In this document: positions 17,818-26,874 of the stretch, piece after piece
How positions within the stretch are numbered: the first letter of the stretch is position 1
How the letters are laid out: each line of letters opens with the position of its first letter
Assembly: GCA_039584255.1 (NCBI GenBank)
Contig: JBDGYE010000009.1
Location: forward strand, 1-64,000
Origin: JBDGYE01 sp039584255
GTDB lineage: Bacteria; Gemmatimonadota; Gemmatimonadetes; Palauibacterales; Palauibacteraceae
Length of the DNA stretch: 64,000 bases
Reading direction: 5' to 3'
Notes under the pieces: model-generated
Database searches by the model: none
Seen by the model: the letters and a program-made list of their open reading frames with translations, nothing else
Told to the model about the DNA's origin: nothing
Translations under genes and position numbers: made by a program

Positions 17818-17889
17818 TGGCGGGCGCACGCCGACGGAAGAGCCGCCGGTGTCGGCGCTCCGGCCGCGCGCTGGAGAAGAGGAGAGCGA

Positions 17890-18702
17890 ATGCGTTGCCC
17901 GAAGTGCGGAAGCGACGAGACGGGGAAGTTCTGCTCGCAGTGTGGATCAGCCCTCCGGGCCGGAGCAGGGGCATGCGGCGCCTGCGGAGCCGGCGTCGAG
18001 CGAGGGGCGATGTACTGCGGCGAGTGCGGCGCCCCGACCGGTAGGCGCTCCGCGAAGCCGGTGACGGCGTATCTTCCCTGGATCCTGTCCGCCCTGGCGC
18101 TGGCCGCTTTCGCGGTTGCCATCACGATGTTCCTGCGCGGTCAGGCCATGGAGCGCCAGGCCGGGATGCCTCTCAGTGGAGGTGTCATTGGGGGTGAGGG
18201 CACCTCTCCTGCCGAAGCACCCACGGGCGGTGGGGTCGAGTCTATGCCGAGCGCCGCGGAACTCGCCGCAATGTCACCCAGGGAGGCGGCGGACAGGCTG
18301 TTCGACCGGGCGATGCGTACCGACGAGAGCGGCGACACGGAGCGAGCCCAGTTCTTCGCCCACATGGCCGTGCAGGCCTACGACGGTCTTCCCCCGGAGC
18401 AGTTGGATCTGGACGCCCGCTTCCACCAGGGCCTCCTCAGGCTGGTAATGAAAGACCCCGCCGGAGCCGCGGCCGACGCCGACGAGATCCTGGCCGCCGA
18501 TCCGGATCACCTTCTCGGCCTGGTTCTCTCGGCGCGGGCGGCCGACGCCGGCGGAGATGAGATGGGGATGGTCGCCGCCTACGAGCGTCTTCTCGGAGCG
18601 CTCCCGGTCGGCCTGGCCTCGGGGCGCCAGGAGTACGAGATGCACGATCGCCTCCTCGAGTCCGAGGCGGAACGGGCGAGGGCGCTTACGGGCGGGGACT
18701 AG
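17890..18702 (+). CDS. Zinc-ribbon membrane protein with helical extracytoplasmic domain
   Basis: 270 residues. Residues 1-50 hold two short zinc ribbons with four CXXC pairs (CPKC, CSQC, CGAC, CGEC). A membrane helix at about 59-80 follows. Beyond it is a Gly/Pro-rich linker and a helical region with TPR-like spacing (ADRLFDRAMRTDESGDTERAQFFAHMA, then AVQAYDG, LARFHQG-type repeats). The ribbons are cytoplasmic and the helical part outside. The function is unknown; such proteins are often scaffolds. A GAGGAGAG ribosome-binding site precedes the ATG. Its stop shares the bases CTAG with the stop of the convergent copper ATPase gene. Confidence 0.75.
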   Translation: MRCPKCGSDETGKFCSQCGSALRAGAGACGACGAGVERGAMYCGECGAPTGRRSAKPVTAYLPWILSALALAAFAVAITMFLRGQAMERQAGMPLSGGVIGGEGTSPAEAPTGGGVESMPSAAELAAMSPREAADRLFDRAMRTDESGDTERAQFFAHMAVQAYDGLPPEQLDLDARFHQGLLRLVMKDPAGAAADADEILAADPDHLLGLVLSARAADAGGDEMGMVAAYERLLGALPVGLASGRQEYEMHDRLLESEAERARALTGGD

Positions 18703-21071
18703 CCGTCTACGCCGCCGACCCCCGGACCGCCGGGATCGAGCCGGGCCCCGCGCAGCCGGTTGGCGTTGGTGACAACCGTGATGGAGCTGACCGCCATCGC
18801 GGCCTCCGCGAGTATCGGGTGGAGCAGGCCGAGTATCGCCACGGGTATGGCGATCGTGTTGTAGAAATAGGCCCAGAACAGGTTCTGCCGGATCTTCCGG
18901 AAGGTGGCGCGTGACAGCAGGAGGGCCTGTACCACTCCCAGCAGCTCGCCCCTGACGAGCGTCATGTCCGCGGCCTCGATGGCGATGTCCGTCCCCGTGC
19001 CGATGGCGATCCCGACGTCGGCCTGCTTAAGCGACGGCGCGTCGTTGATGCCGTCCCCCACCATGGCAACCACCCGGCCATTCTCCTGTAGCTCCCGGAC
19101 CACGTCGACCTTCTGATCGGGGAGCAGGTTGGCCCGCACGTCGTCGATGCCTACCGCACGCGCCACGGATGTGGCCGTGCGCTCGTTGTCGCCCGTGAGC
19201 ATGATCGTCCGTAGACCCAGTTCCCGGAGGCGGCCGATCGCCGCCCGGCTGTCCCTCTTTACCCGGTCGGCGACCGCCAGCAGGCCCGCGGCGAGCCCGT
19301 CGACCGTGACGAACATCACCGTTCGTCCCTCGTTCTCCAGTCCAGCTGCTAGCCGCCGCAGATCGCCAGGGAACGAGACACCGCTCTCCGTGACGAGTCT
19401 CTCGCTTCCGACGAGGACGCGGCGCCCGATCACGTTTCCACGTACCCCCAGCCCGGTGAGAGCCTCGAAGCCGTCGACCGGCGGCAGATCGAGGCCTCGG
19501 TCACGCGCGGCTCGGGCGACGGCCTCTCCCAGCGGGTGCTCCGAAGCCCGCTCCACGGCGCCGGCAAGGACTAGCAGATCGTCCTCCGACCATCCGCCTG
19601 CCGGGACGACGTCGGTCAACGAGGGCTCGCCGCCGGTGACCGTGCCGGTCTTGTCGAACACGACCACATCCGCGGACTTGAGCGTCTGGATGGCAGTGCC
19701 ATCCCGGATCAGCACGCCGTGCTCGGCGCCAAGGCCCGTCCCCACCATGAGGGCCGTGGGTGTAGCCAGGCCCAGCGCGCACGGGCAGGCGATCACCAGC
19801 ACCGCCAGCGCCGCGAACAGCGCCAGCGAGACGCGGCCGAGGTCCGGTTCCACCCACGGGAGGAAGCTCGCGGCCCAGGCCGCCACCGCCCGGAACGCGT
19901 CCGGGAGGAGAAGCCACCCGACGAGGGTCGCCAGCGCGATGGCCAGGACGACCGGTACGAACACGGCGGTTACCCGGTCCGCGAACTCCTGTATCGGCAC
20001 CTTGCTGCCTTGCGCCTGCTCCACCATCCGCACGACGCCGGCGAGGAACGTGTTCTCTCCCACCTCGGTCGCCCGCACTTGCAGGACTCCCTGCCGGTTG
20101 ATCGTGGCACCGATTACACGGTCGCCCTCGGCCTTGTCCACCGGCAGCGACTCACCGGTCGCGAGCGACTCGTCCACGGCACTGCCGCCGGCGACCACGA
20201 CGCCGTCGGTGGGAATCTTTTCTCCGGGCCGCACGATCATCAGCTCGCCCACGCCGACCTCGGCAATGGGGACCTCCGTCTCGAGTCCGTCCCTGAGCAC
20301 GGTGGCCGTCCTCGCCTCGAGCGAGAGCAGCTTCTGAATGGCGGCCGACGTACGGCCCCGGGCCCGCGTCTCCACGTCGCGGCCGGTCAGGTGGATGGCC
20401 ATGATCATGGCACCGACGCCCGCGTAGTTCATCACCGCCGGGCCGACGCCCATATGATGGGCCGCAGCCGCCAGGCCGGTGAGCACGGCCGCGCCGCTGC
20501 CCAGTGCGATGAGAGTGTCCATGTTGGGGCGGAGGTGGCGCACTGCGGTGAGACCGCTCCGCAGCGTGGCCCCACCCGGTCCGAGCAGCACCGGAATGGC
20601 TAGCAAGGTGAGTCCGAGGTCGAAGACGGCTGGGCTCGGCCACGGAATCCCGAAGAACATCTCCGGCACCATCCACAGCATTATGGGGACGGTCAGAGCC
20701 CAGGCCGTGACCATCCGGCGTCTTGCCTGCCGGACCTTCTGTTCCTCCCGCTCCAGCCGCTCACGCTCCCTTGCCGCCCGGTCGACGAACGGCTCCGGAG
20801 TCTGGAGCCTGTACCCGGCCTTTTCGACCGCCTGGCTCAGCGCTTCGAATGTCACCTCGCTGGAGGTGAGTTTCACGGTGGCTGTTTCGGCAGGAAGGCT
20901 GACAGAGGCCTCGACGCCCTCGATGCGGTTCAGGGTGCGCTCGACAGCGCTGCTGCAGGCGCCGCAGTGCATGCCGTCCACGCGGAACACCTCCACACGG
21001 GCCCTGTCGACGGCAACGGCCGGCGCGGCTGCGCCACCCACTTCGGCTTCCCTGTCGGCCCGGTCGATCAT
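18699..21071 (-). CDS. copA: Copper-translocating P-type ATPase (P1B)
   Basis: 790 residues from ATG 21071, which has an AGGAGA site at good spacing; an upstream in-frame start at 21095 lacks one. A single N-terminal heavy-metal-associated domain carries GMHCGAC at residues 33-39. The transmembrane metal site is C429-P-C431 (ACPCALG), the phosphorylated aspartate is D473 in FDKTGT, and the P1B-specific SEHPLGEA motif, TGDN and GDGINDAP follow. CPC plus the HMA domain point to Cu(I) export from the cytoplasm, protecting the cell or supplying cuproenzymes; silver is also possible. No chaperone or regulator gene adjoins it. Confidence 0.92.
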   Translation of the reverse strand: MIDRADREAEVGGAAAPAVAVDRARVEVFRVDGMHCGACSSAVERTLNRIEGVEASVSLPAETATVKLTSSEVTFEALSQAVEKAGYRLQTPEPFVDRAARERERLEREEQKVRQARRRMVTAWALTVPIMLWMVPEMFFGIPWPSPAVFDLGLTLLAIPVLLGPGGATLRSGLTAVRHLRPNMDTLIALGSGAAVLTGLAAAAHHMGVGPAVMNYAGVGAMIMAIHLTGRDVETRARGRTSAAIQKLLSLEARTATVLRDGLETEVPIAEVGVGELMIVRPGEKIPTDGVVVAGGSAVDESLATGESLPVDKAEGDRVIGATINRQGVLQVRATEVGENTFLAGVVRMVEQAQGSKVPIQEFADRVTAVFVPVVLAIALATLVGWLLLPDAFRAVAAWAASFLPWVEPDLGRVSLALFAALAVLVIACPCALGLATPTALMVGTGLGAEHGVLIRDGTAIQTLKSADVVVFDKTGTVTGGEPSLTDVVPAGGWSEDDLLVLAGAVERASEHPLGEAVARAARDRGLDLPPVDGFEALTGLGVRGNVIGRRVLVGSERLVTESGVSFPGDLRRLAAGLENEGRTVMFVTVDGLAAGLLAVADRVKRDSRAAIGRLRELGLRTIMLTGDNERTATSVARAVGIDDVRANLLPDQKVDVVRELQENGRVVAMVGDGINDAPSLKQADVGIAIGTGTDIAIEAADMTLVRGELLGVVQALLLSRATFRKIRQNLFWAYFYNTIAIPVAILGLLHPILAEAAMAVSSITVVTNANRLRGARLDPGGPGVGGVDG

Positions 21072-21200
21072 CACGGTTCTCCTGGCGTGGACCATTCTCC
21101 GTCGTCTGGTACCCGACGGGTTCCGCCGTCGCCCTGCGCGCGCCCACGGGAGAGGAAATCTCCTGAATATAGAGACCTCTTGCCCGGCGGGCTCGGAGGT

Positions 21201-21219
21201 GGACGCGGAGTCCGCGTCC
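21201..21219. promoter_or_regulatory. 19-bp perfect palindrome between copA and the PspA-like gene
   Basis: GGACGCGGA, one central G, then TCCGCGTCC: a 9-1-9 inverted repeat with no mismatch, 17 bases before the ATG of the 21236 gene. It could be an operator for a dimeric repressor in the divergent intergenic region, or an RNA hairpin in the 5' untranslated region of the plus-strand gene. It does not resemble a CueR-type site. Confidence 0.5.
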
Positions 21220-21235
21220 GGGTTAGACTGATGCC

Positions 21236-21904
21236 ATGTTCCGCAAGATCAAGGAGGCCCTGGACGCAGCCCTTTCCGCGCTGGAATCCCGCTCCGGAAG
21301 TCCGGCCGAGGATCTCGACCAGATGCTCGCCGCCATGCGGGAGGAGTTGATCGAGACGAAGGCACGTCTGCCGGAGCTGGAGAAGCAGATCCAGACTCTC
21401 CAGGCTGGACGCGCGCGGACGCTCGAAAAGGCGGAGGAAACCTCGCGCAGAGCGAAGCAGGCCCTGGCCATAGACGACCCGGAAACAGTCGAAGTCGCCC
21501 TCCGCTTCGAGGCCCGCTACCGTACCGAGGTCGAGGTCTACGAGCAGAAGATAGAGGCCGCGCAGGCGGAGCTCGTGCTCCAGCACCAGACCGTGGCGGA
21601 CATGACGGCCCAGCTCAAGGCAGCCCTGGCGCGCAAGGACTCGATCGGGATTCAGGCGCGACGGGCCGGCTCGACCGAGCGGCTGCGGGGCTCCGAGTAC
21701 TCGAGCGTTGACGACTTCGACAGGCTGGCCGATGAGATCGAGCGCCAGGAAGAGGTGGGCACGGTCGAGCGCGACATGGATCTGGAGCTGGAGGGGCTGG
21801 GAGATGCCACGGGAAGGGATCGAACCGTCGACCCTGAGGAACTGGCCGAGTTCCAGCTACGCGAGCTGAAGAGACGGATGAACCGGGAGGGCGACGGCTC
21901 CTAG
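21236..21904 (+). CDS. PspA/IM30-like coiled-coil protein
   Basis: 222 residues, almost entirely helical and charged. The N terminus MFRKIKEALDAALSALES is an amphipathic helix of the kind PspA-family proteins use to touch membranes, followed by EDLDQMLAAMREELIETKARL and a long heptad-like coiled coil to about residue 140. A short acidic C-terminal segment follows. PspA proteins support membrane integrity under stress. The match is by pattern and length only, so another coiled-coil protein is possible. The stop codon shares CTAG with that of the convergent channel gene. A perfect palindrome lies just upstream. Confidence 0.55.
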   Translation: MFRKIKEALDAALSALESRSGSPAEDLDQMLAAMREELIETKARLPELEKQIQTLQAGRARTLEKAEETSRRAKQALAIDDPETVEVALRFEARYRTEVEVYEQKIEAAQAELVLQHQTVADMTAQLKAALARKDSIGIQARRAGSTERLRGSEYSSVDDFDRLADEIERQEEVGTVERDMDLELEGLGDATGRDRTVDPEELAEFQLRELKRRMNREGDGS

Positions 21905-22923
21905 GCGCTGGCGGCCTTGGTGAGCCGGTCGATCTGCTCGCCGCTTCCGAGCACGATGAGGATATCGCCCGGCCGAATCTCCTGGTCCGGACCCGGGTTG
22001 TATGCCCAGGGTCCTTCTCTCCCCTCTTCATCCTGGTGGCGAGCCGCGATCACGATCAGCCCCGTCTTCTCGGGGATCCGGGCCTCCGCCAGGGTGAGTC
22101 CGGCCATCGAGGATCGCGACGGGACGCCAACCTGCTCCAGTCGCAGCTCCAGCCCCTCTCCCTGTGTGGCCACGTCGAGGAACGACACAACCTGCGGACG
22201 GAGGAGAGTCGCTGCCATCCGCCTGCCGCCCGTCAGGTTGGGGCTCACGACGTGGTCGGCACCGGCCACGTAAAGTTTCTGCATCGTCTGCTCGTCGTAC
22301 GCCCGAGCCACGATCGTGAGGTTGGGCTGGAGATCCCGTGCGCTCAGACAGACGAAGAGATTGTCGGTATCGCTGCTCAGGCAGGCCACGAGCCCCCGGG
22401 CGGCTCCTATTCGTGCCTCCACCAGGGATTCATCCTTCGTTGCGTCTGCCTCGAGCACGAGAACCTCCGGGTAGGCTTCACGGAGGGCCTCGGCTCGGTC
22501 CGGGTCCCGCTCGATCACCAAGTACGGCTCGCCAGCGGCCGCCAGCTCGCGGATTACCTGCTCGCCGGTTCGGCCAGCTCCGCAGACGACGAAGTGCTCT
22601 CGAAGGTCGCCGATCTTCTTCATAGTTCGTCGGGTCCTGAAGACGTGGTCCAGGTCCATCTCCACGATCGCGGACGTGAGCAGCGCGAACCACAGTCCCA
22701 TCGCCGTGATGCCTCCGGCGAGCAGGAACGTGGCGAGCGCGCGTCCCCCGTCCGTGAGGTCCTGGACCTCTTCGTATCCGACCGCGGAGACCGTGATGAC
22801 CGTCATGTACAGCGCGTCCGAGAAGCTCCAGGCAGGGAACTGGAGGAACCCCAGTGTGCCGATGGCGATCAGCGCGGCGGTGAAGGCGAGCAGCCACTGG
22901 AAGCGGCGGAAGAAGACGCTCAC
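21901..22923 (-). CDS. Potassium channel with RCK (TrkA-N/TrkA-C) domains
   Basis: 340 residues. Two membrane helices flank a pore loop whose filter reads VGYEE (residues 48-52) where classical channels have VGYGD. A cytoplasmic RCK domain follows, with the Rossmann nucleotide motif VVCGAGRTGEQ near residue 112, an acidic end VIERDPDRA, and a TrkA-C domain at about 250-335 (GSGEQIDRL at the end). Architecture is that of MthK-like ligand-gated channels. The altered filter leaves ion selectivity uncertain. It is convergent with the PspA-like gene and overlaps it by 4 bases. Confidence 0.87.
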   Translation of the reverse strand: MSVFFRRFQWLLAFTAALIAIGTLGFLQFPAWSFSDALYMTVITVSAVGYEEVQDLTDGGRALATFLLAGGITAMGLWFALLTSAIVEMDLDHVFRTRRTMKKIGDLREHFVVCGAGRTGEQVIRELAAAGEPYLVIERDPDRAEALREAYPEVLVLEADATKDESLVEARIGAARGLVACLSSDTDNLFVCLSARDLQPNLTIVARAYDEQTMQKLYVAGADHVVSPNLTGGRRMAATLLRPQVVSFLDVATQGEGLELRLEQVGVPSRSSMAGLTLAEARIPEKTGLIVIAARHQDEEGREGPWAYNPGPDQEIRPGDILIVLGSGEQIDRLTKAASA

Positions 22924-23061
22924 GTGTGGCTGCCGTGCGAAAGTGTCCGCATCATGCCGGGAATATAGGGGCGGCCCTACAGGCCAGTAAGAGCGCCCGG
23001 CAGCCCGCGAGTCTTGCCGGCCGCCATCGTCGGCGGGAAGTTGGGGGCGCAGGAGGACCCG

Positions 23062-23346
23062 ATGAATCGCACCGAGATCGTGGCAGCGTTGGCACTGCGG
23101 TCCGGACTCTCGAAGGCCGACGCCCGCAGAGCCGTCGATGGACTGTTCGATCCTGGAGACGGCGTGATCGTGCGCGCGTTGCGGAGGAACCGAAAGGTAC
23201 GGATCACCGGCTTCGGCACTTTCGAGCCCCGCCGGCGCCCCGCCCGCATCGGCCGGAACCCTCGTACCGGCGAGCAGATACGCGTCGCTTCGAGCACCTC
23301 GGTTGGCTTCCGTCCCGGCAGGCCTCTCAGGGAGGGTCTGGCCTGA
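23062..23346 (+). CDS. HU-family histone-like DNA-binding protein
   Basis: 94 residues, the standard HU length. The helical dimerisation half is MNRTEIVAALALRSGLSKADARRAVDGLF, and the beta-arm half contains ITGFGTFEPRRRPARIGRNPRTGE with the prolines and arginines that intercalate the minor groove. ATG 23062 has an AGGAGGA ribosome-binding site at 23051-23057 and defines the conserved N terminus. HU bends and compacts DNA. It is monocistronic: its stop abuts the stop of the convergent DEAD-like gene with no bases between. Confidence 0.92.
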   Translation: MNRTEIVAALALRSGLSKADARRAVDGLFDPGDGVIVRALRRNRKVRITGFGTFEPRRRPARIGRNPRTGEQIRVASSTSVGFRPGRPLREGLA

Positions 23347-24918
23347 TCAGGCCTCCCGGTCCAGGTGGACGGCCACAGGACGGCCGCGGATCGTCGTCCC
23401 GCGGAGCCTGCGGACGACCTCGTCGACCACCTGAGAGTCGATCTCCACCAGAGAGAAGCCGTTACGGATCTCGATCTTGCCAACATGGGCGCCGGCCACA
23501 CCCGCCTCACCCGTGATCGCGCCTACCAGGTCCGCCGGCCGCACGTCGTCACGCCGTCCGGCTCCGATGAAGACGCGCGACCACGCCGGCCGAGCTCCGC
23601 GGTGCTCGCCGGCTCGCCCCGCAACGGCCCGCGTGAGCGACTCGGCCTCGACGTCGGGCCACGGGGTCACGAGCTCCGGCGCCTGCTCGCGGCGCAGCAG
23701 AGATGAGACCGCCGCGGCCACCTTGGCGGCGCCGAACTCCCGCAGAAGCGGCTCCAGTACGAGCAGCTCGGCGTCCGTGTCTCCCCGCTGCACGCGCGTC
23801 CGCACGCGGCTCCTGTAGTCGGCCACAGGGTCGCGCCCGCCCGGGACCGGGAGACCGGGCATCGGGCGCAGGGTCCACCCGGCCCGCCGGCTCAGCAGTT
23901 CCAACTGGACGGCGTGGGCCGTATCGACGATCGCGAACCGGCTCCCGGCGCCCGCCAGCGAGTCTTCCAGCGCCACGAGCGAGAGAGGAAGCCCGAACAG
24001 GACGGCTGTCGGGGAACCGGCGTACGGATCCGAACCGCCCGTGGTCGCATCCGCCTCTTCTTCCTGCGGCGTGCCGACTCCCACCGAGCGCCCCCTCAGC
24101 GCGACCGCGGGAAGCCCCACCGCGTCCAGGACCGACGCTACCTCCGCCGCGGTGCCCTCGTCCAGGCATTCCACGCGGACGGCGCCCCTGTCCAGAGCAC
24201 GCCGGACACACGTTTCGAGCAGAGACAGCATTCCATCGGAGCTGGCCGCGGACCCGAAGGTCAACGGCGGAGCCTCGCGTAGCTCCTCCTCTGCGCTCCC
24301 GGCGCCGGGACTCTTGAACAGCTCTTCGGGCCACCGGCGGGCGCGGGGCAACTGGCGCTGGAGAAGGCCCTCGAAACGGGCCTCGGCGGCCCTGCTCACC
24401 GCGATCTTACGGACGTCGGCCCCCAGCGCGTCCAGAAGCGGCTCGACGGATGGCCACTCGTCGAGGGCGTCGAGGTCGGCGACCCCGTCCAGAATCAGCA
24501 GCCGCACGTCGCCCAGGTGAACGCGGCCAGCTCGGATCTCCGGCAGGAGAAGGGAGGGACGCGCGACGATGCACCCGACCGGCGCGACACCTGAGAGGTC
24601 CATCTCACCGTCGTCCGTAACCGGAGGCGCGAGCACCCTGAGCCCGCCCGTCTCCAGGGAGCGGCCGACGGCCCCTGCCGTGCGAACGGCCTCTTCCCGG
24701 GTCGGCACGAGGACGATCGCCTGAACGGCTTCCGATTCCGGGTCGCAGGCCCCATCCACCGCCAGAGCGAACAGAGCCTCCTTGCCGGACCCTCCCCCTG
24801 CGAGCACGGCCAGGTGATGGCCTCTGCGCACCGCGGTCTCCATGGCCGCGACCAGCTCGGGGACCGGCTGGTCCGTCTGACGGAAGTCCATCCGGGTTGT
24901 ATGCTCTTCGTTAGCCAT
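23347..24918 (-). CDS. Degenerate DEAD-box protein with DbpA-type RNA-binding domain
   Basis: 523 residues. The layout follows a DEAD-box RNA helicase: a RecA-like domain 1 (to about residue 190), domain 2, and a C-terminal DbpA RNA-binding domain (about 450-523, from FIGAGRRDDVRPADLVGAI to the IRGRPVAVHL strand). The catalytic motifs are eroded: motif I reads AGGGSGKEA (40-48) with Glu where Thr is normal, motif Ia is PTREEA, motif II reads LDGVAD in place of DEAD (143-148), motif III reads SRA, and no HRXGRXXR motif VI is seen. I infer an RNA-binding protein without helicase activity, perhaps acting on 23S rRNA as DbpA does. ATG 24918 begins the conserved segment. Confidence 0.75.
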   Translation of the reverse strand: MANEEHTTRMDFRQTDQPVPELVAAMETAVRRGHHLAVLAGGGSGKEALFALAVDGACDPESEAVQAIVLVPTREEAVRTAGAVGRSLETGGLRVLAPPVTDDGEMDLSGVAPVGCIVARPSLLLPEIRAGRVHLGDVRLLILDGVADLDALDEWPSVEPLLDALGADVRKIAVSRAAEARFEGLLQRQLPRARRWPEELFKSPGAGSAEEELREAPPLTFGSAASSDGMLSLLETCVRRALDRGAVRVECLDEGTAAEVASVLDAVGLPAVALRGRSVGVGTPQEEEADATTGGSDPYAGSPTAVLFGLPLSLVALEDSLAGAGSRFAIVDTAHAVQLELLSRRAGWTLRPMPGLPVPGGRDPVADYRSRVRTRVQRGDTDAELLVLEPLLREFGAAKVAAAVSSLLRREQAPELVTPWPDVEAESLTRAVAGRAGEHRGARPAWSRVFIGAGRRDDVRPADLVGAITGEAGVAGAHVGKIEIRNGFSLVEIDSQVVDEVVRRLRGTTIRGRPVAVHLDREA

Positions 24919-25041
24919 ATACCGCCTTCGCGCGTGGCGTCTCCTGCAAGGCTGGCCAGGGTACTCGACGGATTGACGATGCCCGCCCGCCGGGCCTAAC
25001 CTGTGCGACGCTCCAGTCCTTCCGCCACGGATCGAGGTAAG

Positions 25042-26496
25042 ATGACCGCGACCTCTCCGAGCCTGGCCGTCCAGGTGGCTGCCGACGGCGAGCTCCTGCA
25101 GCGCATCACTGGGGTCCGTGACGCCGTCTGGGGGGTCCCTCTCATCGTCCTGCTGGTCGGGACTGGCGTATATCTAACCCTCCTGCTTCGCGGCCTGCAA
25201 TTCCGCCGCCTCGGTCACGCGCTCTACCTCGCTCTCGTCAAGCGCCGCGAGGAGGGCGGGGATGGAGACATATCCCACTTCCAGGCGTTGATGACGGCGC
25301 TCGCCGCGACCGTGGGGACGGGCAACATCGTCGGCGTGGCGACCGCGATCACCGCCGGTGGCCCGGGGGCGCTCTTCTGGATGTGGGTCACCGGACTAGT
25401 GGGAATGGCCACCAAGTACTCCGAGGCCGTCCTGGGCGTACGGTTCAGGGAGACCGACGCCCGCGGAGAGAAGAGCGGCGGTCCGATGTACTATCTGGAG
25501 AACGGGATCCGGTGGGGCAGGCTGGGAAAGGTACTGGCTACCTCCTTCGCCCTTTTCGCCGCCGTTGCCGCCTTCGGAATCGGCAACGGCGTACAGTCCC
25601 ACTCCGTTGCGGAAGCCGTCAGCAACGCGGCCGGTGTCCCCAGGGCGTGGGTGGGCATGACCACGGCCGTGCTCGCCGCCACCGTTATTCTGGGCGGCAT
25701 CCGGTCCATCGGCCGATTCACGGGTGTCTTCGTGCCGCTGATGATCCTGCTCTACATGGGCGCCGCGGGCCTGATCATTCTCCGCAATCTGAGCGGGGTC
25801 CCCGAGGCTTTCCGCCTGGTGTTCGCGGGAGCGTTCAGCGGCCAGGCGGCAGCCGGCGGCGCCGTGGGCTATACGATCGGCCAAGCGATTCGAAATGGAG
25901 TCGCCCGAGGTGTGTTCTCCAACGAATCGGGGTTGGGAACGGGAGCCATAGCCGCCGCCGCGGCCCAGACCCGAGAGCCCGTTCGCCAGGCGCTCATCTC
26001 GATGACCCAGACGTTCATCGACACGATCGTCGTGTGCACGTTCACCGGAATCGCGATTCTGAGCACGGGGGCCTGGCGGAGCGGACTCGACGGCGCGGAG
26101 CTGACGCAAAGAGCCTTCAGCACGGGCCTCCCCGGCGACTGGGGCCAATGGGTCGTCGTCGCCTGCCTCAGCTTTTTCGCCTTCAGCACCATTCTCGGCT
26201 GGTCGTACTACGGCGAGCGCAACCTGGAGTACCTGGTGGGAGTAGGGGCCGTCTTTCCGTACCGCCTGGCGTTCGTCACCGTTACCGCCGTCGCCGCCGT
26301 CGTGGAGCTGGACGTGGTGTGGAAGGTCTCCGACATCATGAACGGCCTGATGGCCCTCCCGAACCTGGTAGGCCTGCTACTGCTTTCCGGGCTGGTTCTC
26401 AGGGAGACGCGGTCGTATTTGGGCCGCTTCGGCCCCGGGCCACCTGCGCGTCACGAGGGAGTCGGTGGGCATTACGGGAAGATCGGGTCGGAATAG
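25042..26496 (+). CDS. Sodium/alanine symporter family transporter (AGCS)
   Basis: 484 residues, about 10-11 membrane helices, usual AGCS size. Family markers are ALAATVGTGNIVGVATAI at about residues 92-109, GGPGALFWMWVTGLVGMATKYSE, and FSNESGLGTGAIAAAAA in the C-terminal half. These proteins bring alanine or glycine into the cell with Na+. ATG 25042 is chosen because a GAGG site precedes it; the in-frame ATG at 25003 has none. It stands alone, convergent with a pair of small minus-strand genes. Confidence 0.9.
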   Translation: MTATSPSLAVQVAADGELLQRITGVRDAVWGVPLIVLLVGTGVYLTLLLRGLQFRRLGHALYLALVKRREEGGDGDISHFQALMTALAATVGTGNIVGVATAITAGGPGALFWMWVTGLVGMATKYSEAVLGVRFRETDARGEKSGGPMYYLENGIRWGRLGKVLATSFALFAAVAAFGIGNGVQSHSVAEAVSNAAGVPRAWVGMTTAVLAATVILGGIRSIGRFTGVFVPLMILLYMGAAGLIILRNLSGVPEAFRLVFAGAFSGQAAAGGAVGYTIGQAIRNGVARGVFSNESGLGTGAIAAAAAQTREPVRQALISMTQTFIDTIVVCTFTGIAILSTGAWRSGLDGAELTQRAFSTGLPGDWGQWVVVACLSFFAFSTILGWSYYGERNLEYLVGVGAVFPYRLAFVTVTAVAAVVELDVVWKVSDIMNGLMALPNLVGLLLLSGLVLRETRSYLGRFGPGPPARHEGVGGHYGKIGSE

Positions 26497-26550
26497 CGGG
26501 AGCCGATGGCCGGGTTCGCGCCCCAGGGCGGCCTGCCGCCACCACCAATG

Positions 26551-26874
26551 CTAACCGGAAAAGCGGCGGTAATGTCCCAGGTCGTACGCGCGGATCGCAA
26601 GGATCTCGCGCGGGCGGAAACCGAGATCCGCCAGGGTGACGGACTCGTCCGGAACCTGCTTCTCTGCGTATTCCACGTAGTAGTCGTCGGGGTCATCCCC
26701 GCTCCGCAGCAGCATCGCCGTCAGGCCGAGGGCCTTGGCCTCCGATACCGGTGTCGCCGCCGGGAGCTCCGCCACGTGCTCCAGCCAGCGGTCGGGCATG
26801 ACCAGCCGGACCAGTACGGTCTCCGTGGATCCCGCTCCACCCTGCGTATCCTGTTCCATCGAGGTCTCCCTCAT
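26551..26874 (-). CDS. Small protein of possible ubiquitin-like (beta-grasp) fold
   Basis: 107 residues, no recognised family. The order of predicted elements is strand VLVRLVM, strand HVAELPA, helix PVSEAKALGLTAMLL, strand DYYVEYAEKQV, then TLADLGFRPREIL and strand AIRAYD. That succession, ending in a threonine-leucine-ala-asp-leucine-gly turn, is how many beta-grasp domains (YukD- or RnfH-like) read. There is no C-terminal Gly-Gly. The start ATG overlaps the stop of the upstream 86-residue gene in ATGA form. The fold call is my inference and the function is unknown. Confidence 0.6.
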   Translation of the reverse strand: MRETSMEQDTQGGAGSTETVLVRLVMPDRWLEHVAELPAATPVSEAKALGLTAMLLRSGDDPDDYYVEYAEKQVPDESVTLADLGFRPREILAIRAYDLGHYRRFSG

